Part shown: positions 15,101-27,100 of the stretch, piece after piece
Position numbering within the stretch: the first letter of the stretch is position 1
Layout of the letters: each line of letters begins with the position of its first letter
Assembly: GCA_009746045.1 (NCBI GenBank)
Contig: RPFO01000017.1
Location: forward strand, 1,849,452 to 1,913,451
DNA from: Mesostigma viride
Taxonomy: Eukaryota > Streptophyta > Mesostigmatophyceae > Mesostigmatales > Mesostigmataceae
Reading direction: 5' to 3'
Length of the DNA: 64,000 bases
Notes under the pieces: generated by a model
Database searches by the model: none
The model's input: the letters and a program-made list of their open reading frames with translations, nothing else
What the model was told of the DNA's origin: nothing
Translations under genes and position numbers: made by a program

Positions 15101-18100
15101 CCCCCCCATCCCCCCGAGCCACCCCACCACCCCACCACGCCACCACCCCACAACCACCCCACCACCAACCCCACCACCCCACCACCCCACCACCCCACCA
15201 CCACCACCCCACCACCCCACCACCCCACCACCCCACCACCCCACCACCCCACCACCCCACCACCCCACCACCCCACCACCCCACCACCCCACCACCCCAC
15301 CACCCCACCACCCCACCACCCCACCACCCCACCACCCCACCACCCCACCACCCCACTACCCACCACCCCACCACCCCACCACCCCACCACCCACCACCCC
15401 ACCACCCCACCACCCCACCACCCCACCACCCCGCCACCCCGCGACCCCGCGACCCCACGACCCCGCGACCCCGCGACCCCACAGTTAGTCTCCATGCTTT
15501 GTAGCAGACCAAGTCTCAAAGGCATTGTGAATACAACGTATGAATAAGCCTTGTAAACCTACGTTGGTATGGGAATATAATTACCACGTGGGCTATGCAG
15601 ATAGGACTGCTACTTGAGTCACATACCTTTCCCTAGATAGGTACTTTGGGTACCGGGGTACGTGACAGATGTCAGTACCCACTATACGTAGTGTCCTACC
15701 ATTGGACGGTACTAGAGTATCCTAGATAGGGAACGTACTGCATTGTGCATTGATCTGTGATCACACGATGCTGTGACTAGACTGCTACCTGTAATCGTGC
15801 GGCCTCGGGCCAATGGTCTGCACCCAACGGTCACTGGCGGCACGGCTAGTGAGAGGAACGTTGATAAAGGGTAAACCTATTTTCTAATGAACCAAGCAAT
15901 TCATTGCCAACAAAGCTCTCTGTGCTCTCAAGCAACGAATCCAACCGCTAACTTGAATTTTATAATCGCTATGGCTATCGAGAAGAACATCGCTAAGAAG
16001 TTGAACTTTGATGATGAGGACAATGGCCAGGATAGGCGGCTGCCGAAGGACAACAACAAGAAGCCGGCTGGCGATGCGGCGATTTCAAAGAAAAAGAAGA
16101 AACAGAAAAAGAACAACCATGTCAATGACAGCCAGGCGGAGGGTCCGGCTGCCGCAAGGCAGTCCGAACAACCCCCCTCCCCTGCGCACCAGCCGGAGGC
16201 AGAGCCGGTTCCCCCAAGGGGAACCGAACAACCCTCTCCCCCGGTGGCTGCGACAGCCGCACCCACGGCTGAAGCAGCCATGGCTGTGGAACGGCACTCG
16301 GAAAACAACCCCCTAGGTGGCACCGGCCCCGTGCCGGCCCCTGGGGCTTCCGCGGCCCCACAGTCCGAACCACGGACATCAACTATCCGGGAGTTTTTGC
16401 CCCGGCAGACGGCGTCCGTGGCTCCGGACGGGACGATCACTTTTCGTCCTGCCACATCTAACATCACCGTCCCGTTCGCCCAGGGACACAATTTCATTGA
16501 GCTACAGCTCGGGCGGCCCTCCAACCTTCGCAAGAAGAAGGACATGGAGAGTGTAAAGCTCACGCGGGTGCTGCGCAGGCCCGTCGCCCCCATCGCCGGA
16601 CAACCCATGTCCGACGATGAGGTGTCGGACACTGCCAGCCTCCCCGACGGGAAGCAAGAAATTTTTCTCACACCAGCGCTCCTGGCAGTGGAGCAGGCTG
16701 CGCTGGTGGCAAACGAGGAACGTCGCGCGCGTCAGCGTGACCGGGAGGTGCGCCGTGAGGCGGCCTTCCGGCTCGCTGAAAAGCGGCGACAGATTGAAGA
16801 GGAGGCTGCACGTCGCATGGCCACCCACCAGGCGATGGCAGCCGCGTACCGCGAGGCAACTCAGCGGTTACGTGAACTCCTTACCCAACCTGACTATCAG
16901 CTGGAATACGCTGATGGCCAAGACCTGGCCGCCTTAGCGCGGTCAGCGCATTTTAATCAATGGACTCCATCACCCGATCCCGGGTGACGGACGCAATTTT
17001 AGCCAAGCATGGGGTGGTGCCCGAGGAGGCCCCCCCGCTGGCAGCTACTAAGGGCCCCTCCCCCCCCCCAACCCAACAAGTCCAAGGAGGGCCTCCTGGT
17101 TCTGGACATGGGGAAGGGCAAGAGAAATGACTTTGAAGTCCGGGACGCCCTAGTGGTGGGAGACCCCATGCCTGACATCCCAGCTGATGAGGAGGCCTTC
17201 CAGGCTGCCCTCATGGAGCAGGAAGTCAGGAAGGAGATGAAGCGTCTCCAAAGGGAGGAGGCCGCTAGGAGGGCAGCGGCAGACAACCCTGCCCGCCCCT
17301 CCTCGGCTGGGGCTGGACCCAATGGGGTTCCAAGGACCCCCCCGGGCTCACCCCGGGCCCCCAGGGCCTCCCCTCCCCCTCCCCCACCACCCCAGGTTCG
17401 CCCTGTGGGCTGGGGCACCCTCCCTACCCAGGGGGAGGTGCCAGGACCCCACGAGGCCCTGGGGGGAGGTAAAGAGGTGCCAAGGGCACCCCACAACCCT
17501 CCTGCAGAGGTAACCCCCCGCCAAGGGGATATCCAGGAGCAGCTAGCTATCCTCACGGCTCAGCTAAACTCCTTGCAGGACCCCCAGCTGACACCATCTC
17601 AGCTGCAAACAATGGACGGGCTCAGAGCCTTTATGTCCCGGTACGAGCGGGGAACAATCAACTTGGACCCAGCTCGCCTCCAACACGCTACAGATGCCTT
17701 CTTGAGGGCCAACCCCCCTCTCACAGGTGTGTTTAACCCTAATAAAAAGGAATCCAAAATAAATATTGCTGGGTTACCTGAGGGGCATACCATTGAACAG
17801 GCCAAACAGTTTGTCTTTGCTCTGGAGTATGGGATGGAAGGCCTAAACCTTAGGCATCGGTTTAAGGCACTCAGGGCCTCATCTACATTCCACCAATCAT
17901 CTCCTGCAAAAAGAGCACTGATTCAAACCTATCAGGAACGCACCCTCACATCTGAGGCAGCCCTTGAGCAATGGCCTACATTCATCACTGATTTGAAACA
18001 ACTAGTGCTTACCAACAACCACATGGAAGCAGTAGAGCGTTTCAACTGGCTGGCTGCCTACAAGGTTAATAAAAACAACCTGTCTGGGGATGCCAAAACC

Positions 18101-21100
18101 TACAGGGTCATGATAGAGAAAGACTTGGAGCTATTAAAGCTACAACCAAGGTATCTCATTCACACATGGCTAACCAAAGCTGGCTTGCAACCATCTGTGT
18201 TGGCCACCCTGTTAACAAGCTTGAAGGCGCTCTGGGACAACTTCCGTGCAGCCATGCTGTACATTGAGGAGGCTGTGGACCCCCTTGGCACTGGCGACCC
18301 CCAGGCACAGGACCCCAAGGTCCGAGCCAACCAGGGACACAAGAACAAGGGGGGGGCAAACCAGGGGGGGGGCTCCAAGAAACAAAAGTCCTCCCACCCA
18401 GGGGGCAGTGGACCTCAGGGGCGTGGCTGCCCCTGAGGCATGACCCCTGAGGCGTGACTGCCCCCTGGGTGGGAGACTTTTGTTTCTTGGAGGCCCCCCC
18501 CTGGTTTGCCCCCCCCTTGTTCTTGTGTCCTTGGTTGGCTTGGACCTTGGGGTCCTGTGCCTAAGGGTTGCCAGTGCCAAGGGGGTCCACAGCCTCCTCA
18601 ATGTACAACATGGCTGCACGGAAGTTGTCCCAGAGCGCCTTCAAGCCTGTTAACAGGGTGGCCAACACAGATAGTTGCAAGCCAGCTTTGGTTAGCCATG
18701 TGTGAATGAGATACCTTGGTTGTAGCTTTAATAGCTCCAAGTCTTTCTCTATCATGACCCTGTAGGTTTTGGCATCCCCAGACAGGTTGTTTTTATTAAC
18801 CTTGTAGGCAGCCAGCCAGTTGAAACGCTCTACTGCTTCCATGTGGTTGTTGGTAAGCACTAGCTGTTTCAAATCAGTGATGAATGTAGGCCATTGCTCA
18901 AGGGCTGCCTCAGGTGCCTGAGGTGCTTCCAACGAGGGCACATCCGTGATAACTGCGGCAACCACGATACCCTCGCCAGGGAGGTGGATCTCTGCCCAGG
19001 CTGCTGGTACGCGAGGCACCCCCTTGGTCCCCCAGGCTCCCGCTGCAACAGGACCCGGTTCAACCCCAATAAATGTGAGTTCTCTCACCTTGCTTCTTCT
19101 GAGGATGATGATCTCAGTTGCATTGGGGATGGCAGCAAAGGCCTGGTTGATCTCGAGGCAGCAAAAATTCTGTCCTCCCAACACCCTGTACTGGAACCTT
19201 ATATCAAACCTCTAACCCCCACTGTTGACAACTCCATTGATATCAAGGAGCTTGCTCAACAGCTGCACTTAGCCATGGGTCATGAGACAGTGGCTGAGGA
19301 TCTGGCCAAACGCTTGGGGGGTATTAGCATGGGAAAACCACTCAGGAATGCAGTAAAACTGGCTAGACAACACTGTCAAGAATGTCAGTTTAACAGCCCC
19401 AAACCTCAAAAATGGCATACTGCAACTCCCTCCACCACTAGAGGCATGATAGTGGGGGATGTAATGCACATCAACAAGGATGTCCAACCCTACCTGATCC
19501 TAAAAGACTCATGGACCAAGTTCACAGTCATGGAACCACTACCTGGCAGGTCAGCAGGGCAGCTACGTGTTGCACTCATGATTGCTTTACCCAGATTCCA
19601 TCCAGTTGACAGAATTTTGCTTGATCAACAATTTTCCTGTCTGACTGACCTGGAAGGATGTGAAGCAATAGAGATTGCTGGGCTGGAAGATCATGAAGGT
19701 CAGGGGGTAATTGAAAGAACCATCAGATCTGTCAAAACCCTACTAGCCTATGACCTGGATGAGGAAAATCCGGGGAGGAGAGAGCGTAAGGAGGCAGAAT
19801 GGGTGAAGTTTTTGGAGGAGCTGCCTCTAGAGGGGGGAGGAATGGCATGTGCAGTTCTGATTATGGGATTTGGGGAGAACGCAGACATGAAGGCCTTATT
19901 GGAGAGGAGGTGTAGGGAGGAGGAGATGGCAAGCGTTTTGGTGGAGATAGCTATGGACGTCCTCGGCGGAAGAGTGGTGTGGCCGGATTATCTCAAATTT
20001 TTTGGGGGGAAGAAGGCACGATTGCTGTATTTGGCCGAGAGTAGTATGTACAAATGGAACGGGGACGTGATGTTGTGTTTGGATGAGGATTCTGAAGAGG
20101 TTGAATGATGAAACATAAATTTCATTAATAAATTTTGAATTCTAATATTGAATGAAATTTGCCATTTTTTGCTGATGGGTAAAGATGATGGCTAAATAAT
20201 TGGAGTAAAATTTACCTTCGTTTCTCCATTTGCATGAAAAGACTGTAGTGGGTTAAACAACAATTAGTGACCCAACGGCCGTTAGGGATTGGAAACCTCG
20301 CCTCACGTTTGCATATTTCCTTTCGGACAAAACCTCATTTTTTTTAAGGGATGGACGTCGTATGTTATGTGCAGAGGGGACAACTTGGACGTCGGGGCCG
20401 GATCTTAATGGAAGGGGATATCTCACTGCCGTGGGATGTTTGGACCACAGTCGCAGCTTATATGGAGGCGCCCGACGTAGCCCGCTTTGAAGCTGTTTGT
20501 AGAGGGGCTAGGGAAGCGGTGTCGTGGAGGTTTGAACCCCAATTCAGCTTTAAGTTAATTTCTGGGTTAGTGGACGAATTCGGGGATGGTCCTCGTGCTT
20601 TGATAACTGAGTCTCTTTTCCGAGAATTGTATGGCGAGCAAGTCACGTGTGCAAACGTTGATATCACCCCCTACACACTCGTCACAAGGGGAATGTATTT
20701 TAAGGTATATTGTGAAGAAGTTGAGGTGGTGTTGGGACGCCCGCCAGTACTTATGCCACATGCACGACCAAGGACGATGGGAGGGTTGTTCATGTCCCAG
20801 CGTGCTCAGGAGAGGAGACGTGTGTTGGAGAGGAATGGAAGGGGGTGGAAAGCTCGCTTACGCCGATTGGGAAAGGAAATGGATGACTTGTACGATAATA
20901 TGGGGGTTAATTATGCACTATGGGGGTTAAGGAGCATTTTCTGGTTCTGCCAAACTCCTGATGACCTGGATGAGGAAAATCCGGGGAGGAGAGAGCGTAA
21001 GGAGGCAGAATGGGTGAAGTTTTTGGAGGCGCTGCCTCTGGAGGGGGGAGGAATGGCATGTGCAGTTCTTATTATGGGATTTGGGGAGAACGCAGACATG

Positions 21101-24100
21101 AAGGCCTTATTAGAGAGGAGGCAGAACGAGAAAATGCTCCTTAACCCCCATAGTGCATAATTATCGTACAAGTCATCCATTTCCTTTCCCAATCGGCGTA
21201 AGCGAGCTTTCCACCCCCTTCCATTCCTCTCCAACACACGTCTCCTCTCCTGAGCACGCTGGGACATGAACAACCCTCCCATCGTCCTTGGCCGTGCATG
21301 TGGCATAAGTACTGGCGGGCGTCCCAACACCACCTCAACTTCTTCACAATATACCTTAAAATACATTCCCCTTGTGACGAGTGTGTAGGGGGTGATATCA
21401 ACGTTTGCACACGTGACTTGCTCGCCATACAATTCTCGGAAAAGAGACTCAGTTATCAATGCACAAGGACCATCCCCGAATTCGTCCACTAACCCAGAAA
21501 TTAACTTAAAGCTGAATTGGGGTTCAAACCTCCACGACACCGCTTCCCTAGCCCCTCTACAAACAGCTTCAAAGCGGGCTACGTCGGGCGCCTCCATATA
21601 AGCTACGACTGTGGTCCAAACATCTCACGGCAGTGAGATATCCCCTTCCATTAAGACCCGGCCCCGACGTCCAAGTTGTCGCCTCTGCACATAACATACA
21701 TCGACGTCCATCCCTAAAAAAAAATGAGGTTTTGTCCGAAAGGAAATATGCAAACGTGAGGCGAGGTTTCCAATCCCTAACGGCCGTTGGGTCACCAATT
21801 GTTGTTTAACCCACTACAGTCTTTTTATACAAATGGAGAAACGAAGGTCAATTTTATTCCAATTTCAAAGTGAAAAGAGAATTCACCATTACACCATTTT
21901 ACAACACAAATCAGGACTCTTTATACACAAATTTCAAACCCAAAATGCATCATCCAGTTATCCAACCTCAAAAGCAAATTATTACTCTACATTTCCAGTT
22001 TTTCTATGAGGCAGAGCCGTCATAGAAGGTGAAAGAGAAGTCGACCTCAGACCCCATAGTTCCATCCAGTATTATCGTCCGGTCTACCCCGCACTTCACC
22101 CCTGCCAGCCCCTCCCTTGCTTGCCTCAGACGTTCGCATGTATCCTTATGCCTACTCCAGTCAGCACGCTGGCACTCCTCACTGCAGTATCTGGCATCCC
22201 TACATCCTCTACACCACTTCTGAGGGCCTGTTTCGCACCCACACCCCTCCTTGGAGCACTTTCGCATACCACGTATGCGATCCCCATCCCTCACGATCGG
22301 GTCAGAGACCAAGAAAAAGTTCATGTTGAGGGGTGTTTCTGCCCCTACACACGCATCAGCCCTCACGCGCAGAGAATGCGTAACATTCGGGTAAAATGGG
22401 CGCGCGTAGGTGCAACCAAACTGAGCCCCTTCCTCTTCCCCCAACTCTATCTTTGGCCCCTTTGTAATGAACGACACCAAAAGGCGGAACTCATTCCTTG
22501 GGTCTATTGGCACTCTTAGATCCATCTGTGGTTTGAAAAACCCCTCTTGAATACAGAAGTTCATATCAGCCAGCTGGGCGTACATAGCCCTCTCCATTAG
22601 GCTGAACGAATCAAACGCCAATAAAACGGCCAAGTGGCGGTCTGTCCTCTCCTGCGCGAGACTAACTTCCTCAAATATGACACGCGACGGAAAGCGAACT
22701 TGTTTGTTAACGTTTTGAAGGACGCTTCCGTAGACTTGATTGACGATCTCGGACTCCATCTTTTTCAGGGAAAAAACGAACAAAAACATTTACATCCCGG
22801 CCAAAAAACGCGTTTTCCCATTAGTCTGTTTGCCTAATTTATTGCATTTTTAAATCAGTCAGGTCCTTGACAACCTCTGAGAAAATGATTTCATTAAAGG
22901 CATATACATTTAAAAACATTTCTTAGGTCGCACTACTTTTTGGGTTCCAATTTACGTTTGTTTCCCGGTTGAATAAAGAAGTTGACACCATCCCCTTCAT
23001 CGTCGGAAATTAAGGCCGGCATTTCGTCCACTTCATCTTGTACATCATCTTTTTTCATCACAACCGTGGCTGGCATTGAATCCCAAAATTCCTCAATCGC
23101 TCTAACAACTTTGGCTGGCATTTTTTTTAAAAAAGGTTGGGACTTGGCTAGGTCCAGTTACCATCCGTGGATTTACCAAAAAGAGCAAGACAGTGGATGT
23201 CAACCACAATACCAATGGAAAGCGTCACAGGGTGAGCTGTCATAGAATTAAGAAGTATTATTCTCCCATGGCAGACGAGCCTGGGGAAGAGTCTTTAAGC
23301 ATGGACTCACTACTTCTATCTGGCAACTCCAGCATGCCCAGCAGTACCAATGAGCCACCTTCCACTGCTGTTGACAGCACCACAGCACCCTCTGTGAACC
23401 CTTCCACCTTCAGTGAAGCCGGTCCCACTTCACAACCTGGGGATTGCTTAACGAGGCACCAGGTAGCTGGTCTGGAAGCACATCAGACCCAAGGCACCAA
23501 CTTGTCTGCCAACCTCCCGCTCTGAGGTCAAGATTGGCAGTCGCCTTGCAAGCATTACACAGGTCACATAAGCAACAAGCTGCTGTGGCCGAAGGGTTGG
23601 CAAAAGTCTCAGCTGTGTGCACTAGTCAGGACCCCTGGACCCTGGCAATAGACACTCAGGCACAGGTCAGTGTGATCAGTGCACAAGCCATCCCTGGTCT
23701 TGAGATTGCACCTTCATTTTGGGCACGGGTGCAGGATTTCTCAGGCCAAAGCTCACTGGATGTAGTGGGACAAGTGATGCTCCCTATACTTGGTATTCAG
23801 ACACCCTTCCAGGTGGTGGAGGGGTACTCTGGTAACACCTTGTTGGGGGAACCTTTTGTATCCTATCCTGGGGTGCTTATCTCAGCTAATGAGCTCAGTG
23901 TCACAGGGGTGGGTGCAGTTCCTCTGGACCACTTTAAAATCCCTCTCTCCAGTATTGTCCCTGGTATGGATGCTGTCATCAAGGCAGTCAACACTCAGTA
24001 TGCACCAGGGGAGATCCCTGATTTGGACAAGTTAGTGCACAGCCAGTTCCTCCATCCCTCAGCCTTTGGGCTGGGTAAGTGGGACATAGCCATGCACTCA

Positions 24101-27100
24101 CCCCACCAAATCTCCCACGTCATACAAGAATGCAAAACACAAAAAGGGTTTACCAAGTGGCTGATGGCCATTGTCCACCAAGCCAGGCAGGAATGGGTCC
24201 TGCCCAACCCCAAAACCCTCAATACAAACCTCCTGTCACCCCTTCATGGGACGTGCCAGAGGGAGCCAAAAAGCTCAGATTAAAATTTGTTCTCAAACAA
24301 AAACCACAAAAAGTGGGCTCCCCAATCTTCCATGCCAGACCATGTGTCACAGAATTAAAGGGGACATCCACACTGCCAAAAGGGGAAACCTACACACCTG
24401 GGCTGCAACAAACCTCACTCAGGATCATGCTCTCCCTGTTCCTCCACAACCTCAATGCAGGCCAAGACTTTGTCTGCAAAGCCACTGATATAAAAGGGCC
24501 TTCCTCAAGGGGGACCCAGAAAAGGCTGAATCTGTGTGGAAAGGGAAGGTGTACGTGGTAGACACCCGAGCTGTGTGGAAACCTTACATTGATGAGCCCC
24601 ACCTTATCATCAACATTGGGGTGGAAGGGCTTGTCAGTGCCCGCAAAATTTTCAGGGACTCAGCAGAGGAGGTATTCAGAAAGCTCAAGGCCACGTATGA
24701 TGACCTGGACCCATGCTTTTTTGTTGTACCCACCCCCTCTGGACTGCTGTTCTTTGTGTGGCATGGAGATGACCAACTCATTTGTGGGCCTAGAGCTGAG
24801 GTGGAAAAATTTATTTAGCAGGTCCAGGAATCATATGAGATTGGCAAGCAGGGGGAAGTGAGCACAAACCCTATCCAGCTTTGTGGCATCATGTTGCAGC
24901 TGCACAAGCAGCAGGATCAGTGGGTCTGCTCTCTCTCCCCTCCTGCAGACTATATTCAAGATTGTCTAGATCTGATGCAACACAATCACCTCCCCATGCA
25001 CATGTGTGCCACTGTTCAGGGCAAACTGGGGTGGTGGTGAGCCATCTGTGGGGCTCCCTTAGCTGTCATAAGCAGGGTCACCCATGATGTTCTAGTCAAA
25101 ATCAAATGCAGTCAAATCAGGAAGTTGGTCAAGACTGCCCCCCCTCATCCTCCATGGTCTGAATCTCATGGAAGACATTCACATCCATCGTGTCATGGAC
25201 AGCTCCATGGAGAGCAGAACAATCAATCAGAAGGGGGCTAGGGAATCAGGGCTGTTTTTTCTCACCAACAGGTCAGATTACATGTCCCTTACTTCCTGGT
25301 ACAACAGACTGCACCGCAGAAAACCTGGCAGCAGCAACTCAGCAGAATGTCGTGCTGTGGTGTCTGCTGCATTGCATGCTCGCTCCCTGCAACACATGCT
25401 CACCTGGTTACAAACCCAGGCAGGCAGCACATGCAATGTCATCTCACATCTCTATACTGACAGCTATTCTGTGATCAGTTTTCTAACCAAGAAATCTGTT
25501 TCTGCTGCTGTCCACAATGACCTGGATTGGGTGATCCTCAAACAGGAGGCCACCTACTTTTCCAGTTGGCATCATGTTGAAGATGAACAAATCCCGGCAG
25601 ATGCTCTTACAAAGCTGCGGGACTCAGCTGGCCCACAATACCAGCTATTATTTTGACAACATGAATCCATATGGAATTAGAGTCAGTGTCTGAATAATTG
25701 TATGGCTCTGGCTTAGCACTTGCATCAGCCACACCCCTGCAACCACAGCGATAGCTGCTGGGCGCCTTATAAAATTCAACACATTTGCTGTGGGGTGTGG
25801 GTGCTGGCAGGTCATTGTCATATCCATTTTCAGCTTGAGGGCACAAGCCTTATGTTTTATACACTTTATTTAATGTGTACTCCAATACCTGGCCAAGCCA
25901 GCCAGCTGTGTACACCTTATTTAATGTGCAATCCAACCCCTGGCCAGAACAGCCAGCTGTAACCAACCTGGCCCAACCAGCAATGTTTATTTTGTACCCC
26001 TAATCAACTTAAACAATAACAATAATGTGGGGGGTGCAGACCTGCATAATAAATAAAGAATAAAACAATACTGGAGTTAGTCTCCATGCTTTGCTGCAGA
26101 CAAAGTCTCAAAGGCATTGTGAATACAACGTATGAATAAGCCTTGTAAACCTAGGTTGGTATGGGAATATAAATACCACGTGGGCTATGCAGATAGGACT
26201 GCTAGTCGAGTCACATACATTTCCCTAGATAGGTACTTTGGTAACTGGGGTACGTGCCAGATGTCAGTACCCACTATACGTAGTGTCCTACCATTGGACG
26301 GTACTAGAGTATCCTAGATAGGGAACGTACTGCATTGTGCATTGATCTGTGATCACACGATGCTGTGACTAGACTGCTACCTGTCATCGTGCGGCCTCGG
26401 GCCAATGGTCTGCACCCAACGGTCACTGGCGGCGCGGCCAGTGAGAGCAACGTTGATAAAGGGTAAACCTATTTTCTCATGAACCAAGCAATTCATTGCC
26501 AACAAAGCTCTCTGTGCTCTCAAGCAACGAATCCAACCGCTAACTCCCACCACCCCACCACCCCACCACCCCACCACCCCACCACCCCACCATCCCTCCA
26601 CCCCACCACCCCACCACCCCACCACCCCACCACCCCACCACCCCACCACCCCACCACCCCACCACCCCACCACCCCACCACCCCACCACCCCACCACCAC
26701 CACCCCACCACCCCACCACCCACCACCCCACCACCCCACCACCCCACCACCCCACCACCCCACCACCCCACCACCCCACCACCCCACCACCCCACCACTT
26801 AATCACCCAACTTCTTGCCCTTACTCAGTAATCAGCAGGTCGGGGCACAGGCGGTCCACCGATGCGGCGCCCAGGTGGCGGTCGGGCGTCATGTTATAGT
26901 CGCCCGTATACAGCACACTCTGGTGGCCGACGCGTGCATAAAACATGGCCGCGCCCAGCACCTGGACGGCAGGGTGGGCAGCAAGGTGAGGAGCAGCAGG
27001 TGTGGGCAGGAGAGAATGGGCCCACTGTGCGTGGTATGCCTGGAGAGTGCTCGATCGGCGATGCTCTTATGAAGGGCTGCTGGCAGCCGTGTCCCAGGCA

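Larger units (their letters stand above)
20198..21864. repeat. Large palindrome of the F-box locus
   Basis: Arms about 20198-20951 and 21121-21864 with a spacer at 20952-21120. Arms include the upstream region (for example CCTAACGGCCGTTNGG) as well as the ORF, so two convergent genes with complete promoters face each other. Several substitutions separate the arms. Confidence 0.93.
19757..23130. mobile_element. Nested foreign block inside the integrase gene
   Basis: Intronless, AT-richer DNA with compact ORFs on both strands: an F-box-like protein (one partial, one full, one inverted copy), a MYND-finger protein and a 62-residue protein. It interrupts the integrase between its catalytic core and its C-terminal domain. 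No transposase, terminal inverted repeat or target duplication was recognised. F-box and MYND ORFs in short intergenic spacing are common in large DNA viruses of algae and also in host gene families, so the origin is open. Confidence 0.7.
15483..26545 (+). mobile_element. Copia-type LTR retrotransposon, decayed, with nested insertion
   Basis: Bounded by two 471-bp direct LTRs that differ at about 17 positions. LTR ends are AGTTAG...CTAACT rather than TG...CA. CCCAC flanks both sides and may be a 5-bp target duplication, but the satellite context weakens this. Inside, on the plus strand, lie gag with a CCHC knuckle, integrase, retropepsin, Copia-type reverse transcriptase and RNase H, with several frameshifts and stops. 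It is inserted antisense in an INTS11 intron and interrupted at 19757-23130 by a foreign block. LTR divergence shows the insertion is not recent. Confidence 0.93.

Noticed and set aside
14610-15525. Pro-rich and Gly-rich ORFs over the CCCT and CCACCCC tracts
   Set aside because: Low-complexity satellites open in several frames.
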